64,000 nucleotides of DNA from positions 2,170,001 through 2,234,000 of the forward strand of contig NZ_SMFZ01000002.1 of NCBI RefSeq assembly GCF_004339565.1. Direction: 5' to 3'. Position 1 is the first letter of the stretch, and the number at the start of each line of letters is the position of its first letter. Positions 33,937 through 41,444 of the stretch are shown here, piece by piece. The notes under the pieces are model-generated. The model saw nothing but the letters and a program-made list of their open reading frames with translations, did no database searches and was not told the origin of the DNA. The position numbers were made by a program, and so were the translations under genes. The stretch is from Pseudonocardia endophytica (GTDB lineage Bacteria; Actinomycetota; Actinomycetes; Mycobacteriales; Pseudonocardiaceae).

Positions 33937-35264
33937 ACCGGCGCGCGGTCGAGGCGCACCGGCAGCGACCGGTAGCCGCGCAGCACGCGGGTGCCCCGCA
34001 GCTCCGGCAGGCCGTCCGCACGCATGTCCGGGAACCGCTCGAACAGCGCCCGCAGCCCGACCTCGCCCTCCATCTTCGCCAGCGCCGCGCCCAGGCAGTA
34101 GTGGATGCCGCTGGAGAACGAGACGTGCCGGTCGGCGCCCTCACGCGCGACGTCGAAGCGGCCCGGCTCGGGGAACACGGCCGGGTCGCGGTTCGCGCCG
34201 CCCAGATGCGTGATGATCAGCGACCCGCGCCGGACGGGGATCCCGCAGACCTCGGTGTCGGCGCCCGCGACCCGTCCGGTCCGCTGCACCGGCGACTCGT
34301 AGCGCAGGATCTCCTCGACCGCGTTCGGCCACAGCTCGGGCTCGGCCGCGAGCCGCGCCCGCTGGTCCGGGTGCTCGAGCAGCAGCCGGGTCCCGTTGCC
34401 GATCAGGTTCACCGTCGTCTCGAAACCGGCGGCCAGCAGCAGCATCGCGATCGAGAGCAGCTCGTCGTCGGCGAGCTTGCCCTCCTCCTCGTCGTGCGCC
34501 TGCACGAGCGAGGAGAGGATGTCGTCGCCCGGGTTGCGGCGCAGCGTCTCGAAGTGGCCGAGCATCCAGTCCGTCAGCGCGTCGATGTCCTTCTCCGAGC
34601 GCCGGAACTGCCCGTAGGTCAGGCCCATGTCCAGCGAGTACGCGCCGCCCTCGCCCCACCGCAGGAACTGCTCGCGCATCGACGTCGGCGCGCCCAGCAT
34701 CTCGGCGATCACGGTGGCGGGCAGCAGCGCGGCGTAGTCGCCGATCACGTCCGCCCGCCTGCCGTTGCGGCCCGCGGTGGCCGTCATCTCGTCGAGCAGG
34801 CCGGTCGCGATCTCCTCGGTCCGTCCGCGCAGCGCGGCGATCGCCTTCGCGCTGAACGAGCGGGTGACGAGCTTGCGCATGCGGGTGTGGTCCGGGGGGT
34901 CCGACGAGAGCAGCGACGGCGGCTCGGCGGGCCCGAGCGGGTAGCTGCCGCCGACCTTCATCAGCGCCTGCAGCAGGCTCGGCGCGTTCTCCGGCATCCG
35001 CATGCTGACGATGAAGTCCGGGCTGCGCAGCACGGTCTGGGTGACCTCGTGGTCGACCGTGGTGAGCGTCAGCGCCGAGCGGACGATCCGGCCCTGCGCG
35101 CGGATCCGCTCGTAGTGCGGGAACGGGTCACGGACCGTGTCCCGGTCGATGATCAGGGTGGCGCCGAGGTCGCCCTTCTTCGCCTGCCGCGCGACCGTCT
35201 GCCGCATCGCGCCGTGGCGCAGCAGCCAGCGCACCCACCGTCGAGGACCCCGCGAACCCGCCAT
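33927..35264 (-). CDS. Cytochrome P450
   Basis: The 445-residue P450 has the I-helix oxygen-activation motif AGFETT (about 276-281), the EEILR of the K-helix ExxR, and the haem loop FSSGIHYCLGAALAKME with Cys390 as the iron ligand. The family usually has FGxG, so Ser in FSSG is a small deviation. HTRMRKLVTRSFSAKAI before the I-helix is typical of soluble bacterial P450s. No ferredoxin gene is nearby. A TetR-type palindrome sits in the shared promoter region with the divergent metallophosphoesterase gene. Confidence 0.93.
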   Translation of the reverse strand: MAGSRGPRRWVRWLLRHGAMRQTVARQAKKGDLGATLIIDRDTVRDPFPHYERIRAQGRIVRSALTLTTVDHEVTQTVLRSPDFIVSMRMPENAPSLLQALMKVGGSYPLGPAEPPSLLSSDPPDHTRMRKLVTRSFSAKAIAALRGRTEEIATGLLDEMTATAGRNGRRADVIGDYAALLPATVIAEMLGAPTSMREQFLRWGEGGAYSLDMGLTYGQFRRSEKDIDALTDWMLGHFETLRRNPGDDILSSLVQAHDEEEGKLADDELLSIAMLLLAAGFETTVNLIGNGTRLLLEHPDQRARLAAEPELWPNAVEEILRYESPVQRTGRVAGADTEVCGIPVRRGSLIITHLGGANRDPAVFPEPGRFDVAREGADRHVSFSSGIHYCLGAALAKMEGEVGLRALFERFPDMRADGLPELRGTRVLRGYRSLPVRLDRAPVPA

Positions 35265-35298
35265 CGCTCCATCCTTCCCTCGCCGTACTGTCGGTATG

Positions 35299-35315
35299 CT
35301 ACTTGCGGTAAGTAG
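35299..35315. promoter_or_regulatory. TetR-type palindrome between the P450 and metallophosphoesterase genes
   Basis: The inverted repeat CTACTTGCGGTAAGTAG lies in the 101-base divergent region, 35 bases from the P450 start. A TATGCT sequence suitable as a -10 element overlaps its left edge. Size and symmetry fit a TetR-family site; no TetR gene is in the window. Confidence 0.5.
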
Positions 35316-35365
35316 GTTCGCGCCAGGGTTCGCCGGACCGGCGACGGACGGGTAGAAACGGACTC

Positions 35366-36256
35366 GTGGTGCTCCCCGAACCGTCGTCCGAACCGAGGCT
35401 GCTCGCGGTGAGCGACCTGCACGTCCGGTACTCCGAGAACCGGGAGATCTCGGCGGCGATCGCGCCCCGTCATCCGGACGACTGGCTGATCGTGGCAGGC
35501 GACGTGGACGAGAAGATCGCCGACATCGTCGACGTCCTGACCGACCTGCGGTCCCGCTTCTCCACCGTGATCTGGGTGCCGGGCAACCACGAGCTGTGGT
35601 CGCGCGACCGCAGTGCCCGCGCCGACCCGATCGACGCGCTGCGCGGCGCCCACCGCTACGACGAGCTCGTCCGCCGCTGCCGCGCGATCGGCGTGCTGAC
35701 GCCGGAGGACGAGTTCCCGGTGTGGACCGGTCCGGGCGGCCCGGTGACGGTCGCGCCGCTGTTCGTGCTCTACGACTACTCGTTCCTGCCGAAGGGCACG
35801 TCGACGACCGAGGAGGGGCTGGCGGCCGCGCACGCGGCGGGCGTCGTGTGCACCGACGAGTACCTGCTCCACCCCGACCCGTACCCGTCGCGCCAGGCGT
35901 GGTCGGCGGACCGGGTCAAGGAGAGCGAGCGCAGGCTGGCCGAGCTGGACCCGGACCTGCCGACGGTGCTGGTCAACCACTGGCCGCTGGTGCGCACGCC
36001 GTGCGATCCGCTCTGGTACCCGGAGTTCGCGCTGTGGTGCGGGACGACGGCGACGGCCGACTGGCACCGGCGCTTCCGGGCGACCGTCGTCGTGCACGGG
36101 CACCTGCACATCCCGCGCACGATCGCGTGCGACGGCGTGCCGTTCGTCGAGGCGTCGCTGGGCTACCCGCGTGAGTGGCAGCGGCACTCCGAGCGGATCG
36201 GGTCGCACTTCCCGGACCTGCTGCCGCGGGTCGTGCTGCCGCTCCAGGAGTTCTGA
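35366..36256 (+). CDS. Calcineurin-type metallophosphoesterase
   Basis: The 296-residue protein has the full set of dimetal phosphoesterase motifs: SDLH, GDVDE, GNHELW, NHWPL and HGHLHIPR. Long inserts lie between the third and fourth motifs. The substrate could be a phosphomonoester or a cyclic nucleotide; the sequence does not decide. The GTG at 35366 is used. The gene is divergent from the P450 gene. Confidence 0.88.
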   Translation: MVLPEPSSEPRLLAVSDLHVRYSENREISAAIAPRHPDDWLIVAGDVDEKIADIVDVLTDLRSRFSTVIWVPGNHELWSRDRSARADPIDALRGAHRYDELVRRCRAIGVLTPEDEFPVWTGPGGPVTVAPLFVLYDYSFLPKGTSTTEEGLAAAHAAGVVCTDEYLLHPDPYPSRQAWSADRVKESERRLAELDPDLPTVLVNHWPLVRTPCDPLWYPEFALWCGTTATADWHRRFRATVVVHGHLHIPRTIACDGVPFVEASLGYPREWQRHSERIGSHFPDLLPRVVLPLQEF

Positions 36257-36335
36257 CCCGGTCCGCACCGGGCCCGGTGCGTCCGCCTCGACCGCTCGTG
36301 GCGCGCCGCCCGACCGTGATCAGGATTCGAGTGTG

Positions 36336-36365
36336 ACGTTCCGGCGGTCTGCGCCGCCGCAACGT
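36336..36365. terminator. Hairpin after the metallophosphoesterase gene
   Basis: The stem ACGTTCCGGCGG / CCGCCGCAACGT has one mismatch and a 6-base loop. It lies about 80 bases after the stop, between convergent genes. Confidence 0.45.
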
Positions 36366-36450
36366 CCCGCTCGATCGGCGCGGCCCGTCGAGTGGCACGT
36401 TGCGGTCGCCGGGCACCGCCCGCGGTCCGGAGGTGGCGGGCTCGTGAACG

Positions 36451-36753
36451 TCATGACGTGCCGTGACCAGGTCCCGGCAGGGCCCGCGGGCCGCGCCGCG
36501 TCACCGCGCGCCGGTGTCCCGGGGCGCGCTGCGGCACCAGCAACCACCAGAGCATCCAGATGCCGGGCCCGCTGCCGAGCAGGATCACGGTGGCCAGCAC
36601 CCCGTGCCGCCACAGGATCCCGGAGACGACCCAGCCGACGATCCACACCGCCATCGCGACCAGCCGGATCCGGATCCGCCGACGGTGCTGGACGGCGAGC
36701 GGCTCGACGTAGTCCGTGACGACGGTGACGTCGTCCCGCCGTCGTCGCCACAT
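36451..36753 (-). CDS. Small two-helix membrane protein
   Basis: The 100-residue product (MWRRRRDDVTVVTDYVEPLA at the start) has two hydrophobic helices (VAMAVWIVGWVVSGILW and ATVILLGSGPGIWMLWWLL) and a basic tail. The layout resembles DUF3099-type actinobacterial proteins, but I cannot confirm the family. It is divergent from the predicted Zur/Fur-box gene. Confidence 0.6.
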   Translation of the reverse strand: MWRRRRDDVTVVTDYVEPLAVQHRRRIRIRLVAMAVWIVGWVVSGILWRHGVLATVILLGSGPGIWMLWWLLVPQRAPGHRRAVTRRGPRALPGPGHGTS

Positions 36754-36790
36754 GGTCCGACCGTACCCCCGGCTGTTACGGTCGGCTCCA

Positions 36791-36813
36791 TAAACGAAAA
36801 CGATTCCGCTTAT
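36791..36813 (+). promoter_or_regulatory. Zur/Fur-type box candidate
   Basis: The sequence TAAACGAAAACGATTCCGCT is strikingly AT-rich for this genome and has a partial dyad around GAAAACG/CGATTCC. That matches the general GAAAAYGRTTTTC style of actinobacterial Zur sites. It ends just before the AGGAGG ribosome site of the downstream gene, so binding there would block transcription. Confidence 0.5.
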
Positions 36814-36825
36814 CAGGAGGACGGG

Positions 36826-37215
36826 ATGGACGGCTACACGGTGGTCCGGTGCGCGGCCTGCGCCCAGATGCCCTCCGGGTTCGACGACGGCGCCGCGGCC
36901 CTTCCGGGTGTCGACGAGGTGCTCGTGGAGGGACTGCGCGCGGTCGTGCGCGACAGCACGCACGGCGTGCTGGTCTCGAGCGGGTGCCGCGTCGGGCCCG
37001 CCTGTGGTGCACGGGAACCGGGCATGGTCCTGCTCGTGCAGCCCTGCGACGCGGACCGCGCGCCCGCCGGGCCCACGGTCGTCGCAGGTCCTGTCCGGAC
37101 GACCGACGACGTCCGTGCCGTCACCGGCTGGCTCGCCCGCGGCGTGCTCGACCCGGACGACCTGCCCGCCCGCCTGCGGGGTCCGCGCCCGCTCACGCCC
37201 GGGCGCCGGAGCTGA
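36826..37215 (+). CDS. Small Cys-containing protein of unknown function, predicted metal-regulated
   Basis: The 129-residue product has cysteine groups near the N-terminus (VRCAACAQ) and in the middle (SSGCRVGPACG), plus a later Cys (QPCD). The pattern suggests a thioredoxin-like ferredoxin or metal-binding fold, but I do not recognise the family. The start codon has a strong AGGAGG site 5 bases upstream. A Zur/Fur-like box immediately precedes it, so expression is probably raised when zinc or iron is scarce. Confidence 0.7.
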   Translation: MDGYTVVRCAACAQMPSGFDDGAAALPGVDEVLVEGLRAVVRDSTHGVLVSSGCRVGPACGAREPGMVLLVQPCDADRAPAGPTVVAGPVRTTDDVRAVTGWLARGVLDPDDLPARLRGPRPLTPGRRS

Positions 37216-37224
37216 TCCTCGGTC

Positions 37225-37716
37225 TCAGTGCTTCCGCACCACCCGTTCCTTCTCGCCGGGCTCCCAGACGTGGATGTCGAGATGCCCGTCGCCGACCTGG
37301 ACCGACGACGCGCCCCGGATGTCCGCACCGAAGAAGTGCCCGAACTCCTGTCCGCGCAGGTCGAAGCCCGTCTCGTCGAACAGGGCCTCGGCGAAGCGCT
37401 GGTGGAGATCCGGATCCGGGCGGTTCTCCACGACGCCCCAGAGCTTGGCGTCGCCCTCGCTCACGTGCGTGTCGACCGTCGCCGTGTGCAGCGTGAACCG
37501 CGGGTCTCGCGCCAGGTCGTCGAACTTGCGGGTGTCGGGCATCCCGACGATCCACAGCTCGCCCTCGAACGTCCGCGGCTCGACCGGGCTGATCCTTGGC
37601 CACCCGTCGGCCCGCAGCGTGCCGAGCATGCAGAGGTTGCCGGTGGCCGCGTGCCTGCGCCGGAAGATCTCGGAGATGGTCGGCGCCCCGTCCACGAACC
37701 CGTCCCAGGTGGTCAT
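37225..37716 (-). CDS. Pyridoxamine 5'-phosphate oxidase-like flavin/F420-binding protein
   Basis: The 163-residue split-barrel protein has GNLCMLGTLRADGWPRISPVE and LHTATVDTHVSEGDAKLWGVVEN, typical of the PNPOx-like superfamily that includes F420-dependent reductases and haem-degrading proteins. The cofactor (FMN or F420) cannot be decided. It is convergent with the Cys-containing gene. Confidence 0.8.
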   Translation of the reverse strand: MTTWDGFVDGAPTISEIFRRRHAATGNLCMLGTLRADGWPRISPVEPRTFEGELWIVGMPDTRKFDDLARDPRFTLHTATVDTHVSEGDAKLWGVVENRPDPDLHQRFAEALFDETGFDLRGQEFGHFFGADIRGASSVQVGDGHLDIHVWEPGEKERVVRKH

Positions 37717-37769
37717 GGACGAAACGGTAGGACGGGACCCTGACAGTTCCGGTCAGGGAAGCCGGACGG

Positions 37770-37886
37770 ATGGCACGTCTGCGCTGCCCGCCCCTCGTGG
37801 TCGAGGACCGCGACGAGGCGATCGCGTTCGTCCTGGAGGTCGAGGACGCGGTGGCCGAGTACGAGCGCCTGCGCGCGGCCGGGTGA
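37770..37886 (+). pseudogene. Fragment of a VOC/glyoxalase gene
   Basis: The 38-codon frame contains VEDRDEAIAFVLEVEDAVAE followed by YERLRAAG, the usual end of the first half of a glyoxalase-like protein; the rest of the domain is absent on both sides. I take it as a deletion remnant. It could instead be noise in a high-GC sequence. Confidence 0.35.
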
Positions 37887-37991
37887 GGTTCGAGCGGGCA
37901 CCGCGGCGGGAGGAACACGGTAGGCGATCCACTCCGATGGCGGGTTCGCACGCCGGCGATGACTCCGGACGGTTCGGGCAGTCTGACGCGC

Positions 37992-38555
37992 ATGACCCCC
38001 CGCCTCGAGTACTCCGTGATCGTCTCCCTGGACGGCTACCACTCCGACGCCGACGGCGGCTTCGCCTGGGCCGAGCCGGACGAGCAGGTGCACGCGTTCG
38101 TCAACGAGCGCGAGCGCGGCGCGACGACGTACCTCTACGGCCGCCGGATGTACGAGATGATGAGCGTCTGGGAGACCGACCCGGAGTTCACCGGGTCGGC
38201 CCCGCTGCTCTCCGAGTTCGCCACGATCTGGAAGGCTGCGGACAAGATCGTCTACTCGACGACGCTGGAGACCGTCGTCACCGAGCGCACCCGGATCGAG
38301 CGGGAGTTCGACCCGGACGCCGTCCGGAAGGTCGTCGCTTCGTCGGACGGCGACGTCGCCGTCGGTGGCCCGACGCTCGCCGTGCACGCGTTACGCGCCG
38401 GCCTGGTCGACGTGCTCAACGTGTACCTCTGCCCGGTCGTCGTCGGCGGCGGGACGCCGTACCTCCCGCCGGACGTGAAGCTGGACCTGAGCCTCCGCGA
38501 GGAACGCCGCTTCGACGGAGGCGTGGTGTACCTGCGCTACGACGTCCGCCGGTAG
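37992..38555 (+). CDS. Dihydrofolate-reductase-fold protein (RibD C-terminal-like)
   Basis: The 187-residue product has the RibD_C/DHFR-like layout: YSVIVSLDGYHSDADGGFAW, TTYLYGRRMYEMM, ADKIVYSTTLE and DVAVGGPTLAVHALRAGLVD, then PVVVGGGTPYLP. Proteins of this kind are NADPH-dependent reductases of uncertain substrate, and they are not essential folate enzymes. The ATG at 37992 matches the family start. Confidence 0.87.
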   Translation: MTPRLEYSVIVSLDGYHSDADGGFAWAEPDEQVHAFVNERERGATTYLYGRRMYEMMSVWETDPEFTGSAPLLSEFATIWKAADKIVYSTTLETVVTERTRIEREFDPDAVRKVVASSDGDVAVGGPTLAVHALRAGLVDVLNVYLCPVVVGGGTPYLPPDVKLDLSLREERRFDGGVVYLRYDVRR

Positions 38556-38563
38556 CTGCCGGT

Positions 38564-38633
38564 GCATGATCACCGAACGGGCGCGGGTCGATGCCGCACA
38601 CGGCACTCGGCGCGGCCGAACTGCCGATCATGC
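38564..38633. repeat. Dispersed GCATGATC...GATCATGC element, first of two
   Basis: The 70-base segment has inverted ends GCATGATC and GATCATGC and inner blocks TCGATGCCGCACACGGCAC and GGCCGAACTGCC. It is followed 32 bases later by a second, partly conserved element. Related segments occur at 27537 and around 18799. Confidence 0.55.
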
Positions 38634-38665
38634 TCCTGGGCGTCGGCCCCGACGCTCGCGCCCCG

Positions 38666-38726
38666 GCATGATCAGCGGGCCGGCGTGGATCGATGCCATG
38701 GGTGGCACCACGCCGGGCCGACATGC
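38666..38726. repeat. Dispersed GCATGATC...ACATGC element, second of two
   Basis: It starts GCATGATC, continues GGATCGATGCCATGGGTGGC and ends GGGCCGACATGC. It is shorter than the first element but has the same block order. It lies between the reductase-like and methyltransferase genes. Confidence 0.45.
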
Positions 38727-38771
38727 TGGTCGTGGAAGGCGACGGGCGGCCTGCACCGTCCCTTCACCCCT

Positions 38772-39590
38772 TCATCGCCGGGCGAGCCACAGCGTGCGGG
38801 TGACCCGGACGCGTAGGTCGGTCTGCTCGAGGACGCCGTCGGCGAGCAGCTGATCCAGGGTCTCCCGGTCGGCCGCGGGCAGCTTGTCGCCGATGCCGGC
38901 GCGCACGCGGGTGAGGAACGCCCGGCCGTAGCGGACGGCGACGTCGCGGGGCGGCACGTCGTCGAGCTCGAACCGCCTCTTCTCCACGACGGCGAACCCC
39001 GCGCTCTCGATCGCCCCCGTCCAGTCGGGGTGGGCGTTCCAGCGCTCGGCAGCCATCACCTCGTGGGCGCGGTCCTCGAGGGCCCGGCCTGCGTCGTCGT
39101 CGAGAATGCGGGGCTGGTCGTCCATCTCGACGACGGCGAGCAGCGCCCCCGGCTTCGTCGCGGCGTGCGCGTCGCGCAGCACCCGCTCCACATCGGACAG
39201 ATGGTGCAGCGACGACGCGGCCCACACCACGTCCGGTGACCCGACCTCCGGCCACCCGGAGTCCAGATCGGACTGGGTCGCGGTGAACCCGTTGGCACGC
39301 AACCGGTTGACCATCGCCGCCGACCCGTCGACGGCGACCACCGAGGCGTCCGGGAACCGCCGCGCGAGCGCCGCGCTGCCGGTCCCGGTGCCCGCACCGA
39401 GGTCGACGACGAGCCGCGCGTCCTCCGGGGCGTGCGCGCCGACGAACTCGACGATCTCCCGCAGCTGCGGGGCGACGATCTCGGCGTCGAGGTCGAGCAT
39501 CTCGGCGAGGGCGTCGTCGGTGAACGCGTCGTGGCCGCCGTGACCGTGGCCATGGCCGTGCCCGTGGCCCTGCTGTTGAGCGTGCGTCAT
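38772..39590 (-). CDS. SAM-dependent methyltransferase with a His-rich N-terminus
   Basis: The 272-residue class I methyltransferase has the SAM motif VVDLGAGTGTGSAAL, VVAVDGSAAMV (motif II acidic region), DVVWAASSLHHLSD and LLAVVEMDDQPR. Before this core is an alternating His-Gly tract, HGHGHGHGHGGH, directly after the start, a likely metal-binding tail. The substrate is unknown. A perfect small hairpin lies upstream, between this gene and the Nudix gene. Confidence 0.85.
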   Translation of the reverse strand: MTHAQQQGHGHGHGHGHGGHDAFTDDALAEMLDLDAEIVAPQLREIVEFVGAHAPEDARLVVDLGAGTGTGSAALARRFPDASVVAVDGSAAMVNRLRANGFTATQSDLDSGWPEVGSPDVVWAASSLHHLSDVERVLRDAHAATKPGALLAVVEMDDQPRILDDDAGRALEDRAHEVMAAERWNAHPDWTGAIESAGFAVVEKRRFELDDVPPRDVAVRYGRAFLTRVRAGIGDKLPAADRETLDQLLADGVLEQTDLRVRVTRTLWLARR

Positions 39591-39630
39591 GGTCGCGAGG
39601 GTAGGCACAGCCGTGCGTTCATGGCACGCG

Positions 39631-39651
39631 TTCTTGCTGAGAGAGCAAGAA
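39631..39651. terminator. Small perfect hairpin between the Nudix and methyltransferase genes
   Basis: TTCTTGCT-GAGAG-AGCAAGAA starts directly after the Nudix stop on the reverse strand and lies 41 bases before the methyltransferase start. It could be a terminator for the Nudix gene or an operator for the methyltransferase gene. Confidence 0.5.
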
Positions 39652-40083
39652 TCACGGCGCGAGACGGTAGGCGGCGACGGCGTCGGCGACCGGGCGGCCC
39701 TCGAGCAGGTCGAACGCCATCCGGGTCGGGGCGAACAGCGCGTCGGGGACCTCGTCGCGGGGACACCAGCGCCACTCGGCGAACACGTCGGGCTCGGTGA
39801 GCGCCGGCTCGCCGCGCACGTCGCGCGCCACCGTGACGGCGGTGAGCCACGGCGCGGGACCGGGGGAGAGGATCACCCCGGCGACGTCGACACCCCTCGC
39901 GTCGAGCCCGGTCTCCTCGCGCAGCTCCCGGACCGCAGCCGCCTCGAACGACTCGCCCGCCTCGACCGCGCCGCCGGGGAACGACCAGACCGGCGCCTCG
40001 CCCGGCTTGACGCGATGCCCGAGCAGGACCCGCCCGCCGTCGTCGCGGACGAGGACGCCGACACCGAGAACGGGAGTGACCAT
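39652..40083 (-). CDS. Nudix hydrolase
   Basis: The 143-residue protein has a complete Nudix box, GGAVEAGESFEAAAVRELRE followed by ETGLDA, which binds Mg and hydrolyses nucleoside-diphosphate-linked substrates. The N-terminus (TPVLGVGVLVRDDGGRVLLG) is typical. It may clean nucleotide pools; the exact substrate is unknown. Confidence 0.9.
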   Translation of the reverse strand: MVTPVLGVGVLVRDDGGRVLLGHRVKPGEAPVWSFPGGAVEAGESFEAAAVRELREETGLDARGVDVAGVILSPGPAPWLTAVTVARDVRGEPALTEPDVFAEWRWCPRDEVPDALFAPTRMAFDLLEGRPVADAVAAYRLAP

Positions 40084-40154
40084 CGGCGGCGACCGTACCG
40101 GAGCGCGGCGCGCCGGAAATGGGTGCACAGCGGCCGGCGACGACGCGTGCGACG

Positions 40155-40211
40155 CCGGAGAACGCACGCGGCCGGACGGGTGCGGCCACCGGCGAGACGC
40201 GCGTTCTCCGG
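40155..40211. repeat. Inverted repeat upstream of the Nudix gene
   Basis: Eleven-base arms (CCGGAGAACGC / GCGTTCTCCGG) are perfectly complementary around a GC-rich 35-base centre. It lies between the small membrane-protein gene's stop and the Nudix gene's start, so it could end the former's transcript. Confidence 0.4.
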
Positions 40212-40248
40212 ATCACCCGACGGCGAACCGAACTGCCCGCCGGACCGC

Positions 40249-40425
40249 TCAACCCATCAGCAACGAGACGAGGACGAGCACGACGAGACCCGCCAGCGCG
40301 ACGGCCAGGTAGCTCCAGCCCAGTACGAGGTGGAAGAAGCCGAGCAGGACGAGCTCGACGGCCAGGATGATCGCGATGGCCAGCAGGGGGTGCCGGGCCA
40401 CGAACGACCGCTGCTGTTCCGCCAT
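40249..40425 (-). CDS. Very small membrane protein (58 residues)
   Basis: MAEQQRSFVARHPLLAIAII is followed by two closely spaced hydrophobic helices and a short end (VSLLMG). The product is almost entirely membrane embedded. I do not recognise a family. It follows the MaoC-like gene on the same strand after about 50 bases. Confidence 0.6.
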   Translation of the reverse strand: MAEQQRSFVARHPLLAIAIILAVELVLLGFFHLVLGWSYLAVALAGLVVLVLVSLLMG

Positions 40426-40475
40426 CGCCCGGCAGTGTGCCTCCGCGCGGGACCGTCCGTCGATCGCCCGGTCCG

Positions 40476-41375
40476 TTATCGCGGACGCAGGTCCACGGAG
40501 CCGGCGAGGACGGTCGTCCCGTCGGTCCGGGTGGAGCAGACGTCGAGGTGCACGCCCCCGTCGTCGACCGGGCGTGGGTCGCTCCGGTGCACGGTGACGG
40601 TCTGGTCCGGGGTCACCATGCCCGTGAAGCGTGAGGTGACGCGGGAGACGGTCCATCGGTCGAGGTCCCGGTCGTCGAGCACGGCGGTCACGGCGCGGGC
40701 AAGGGTCTCGGTGCCGTGCACGACGATGTCGGGCAGGCCGGACGCGCGGGCGACCCGGATGTCGGTGTGGATCGGGTTCCAGATCCGCGAGCACTCGGTG
40801 TAGACCGTCGGGCCCTCGCGCGGGACGTCGTAGACGCGGTGCGGTCGCGTCTCCGCCGGTGGTCCGGTGGGCGGACTCGCCGGCGTGGTCGGCAGGTCGC
40901 CCTCGACCGTGACGCCGGGGTAGGCGCGGGTGTACAGCGTCGAGACGGCGCGTTCGCCGCTCGGGACGTACGTGTCGAGGCGGACGGTCACCAGGCTCAG
41001 GGACTTCTTGACGACGACGTCGTGCAGGCCCGCGACGGTCCGCATCTCCGTTCCGGGGACCAGCGGGAGGAACCACCGCACGTCGTGCCGGGCGTGCAGT
41101 CCCCGATGTCGTGTCGCGAGGCTCATCGACGTGCCGGGGCCGCCGTCGTCGAGGAGCGGCCACTCGAACGTCACCGGGAAGACCGGGTGGGCCTGGATGC
41201 CGCCGGGACGCCCGAGGTCGAAGTGCTCGGCGCGGGTGTCCCCGATCCCGGCGGCGTAGGCCGCGATCGCGCGCTCGTCCACGACGTGCACCCGCGTCCG
41301 CGTCGCCTCCGGCGCGTCGGCCGGCAGCAACCGGATCACGTGGTCGGGCGGCGCGGCCGTCTCTGCGCTGGTCAC
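40476..41375 (-). CDS. MaoC-like double-hotdog dehydratase family protein
   Basis: The 299-residue product looks like two fused hotdog domains: an N-terminal FAS1-like half (VDERAIAAYAAGIGD, AHPVFPVTFEWPLL) and a C-terminal half with the hydratase-2 motif WNPIHTDIRVARASGLPDIV then VHGTETLARA. The Asp/His pair of WNPIHTD is the catalytic site type. It would hydrate enoyl-CoA or an enoyl thioester. It is on the same strand as the preceding alpha/beta hydrolase gene. Confidence 0.85.
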   Translation of the reverse strand: MTSAETAAPPDHVIRLLPADAPEATRTRVHVVDERAIAAYAAGIGDTRAEHFDLGRPGGIQAHPVFPVTFEWPLLDDGGPGTSMSLATRHRGLHARHDVRWFLPLVPGTEMRTVAGLHDVVVKKSLSLVTVRLDTYVPSGERAVSTLYTRAYPGVTVEGDLPTTPASPPTGPPAETRPHRVYDVPREGPTVYTECSRIWNPIHTDIRVARASGLPDIVVHGTETLARAVTAVLDDRDLDRWTVSRVTSRFTGMVTPDQTVTVHRSDPRPVDDGGVHLDVCSTRTDGTTVLAGSVDLRPR

Positions 41376-41444
41376 GGCGAGGCTCCTCGGGTCGCTCGGG
41401 TCCTCCCCGCATCCTGGCATCCGGGGAGGACCGGAGCCGCCCCG

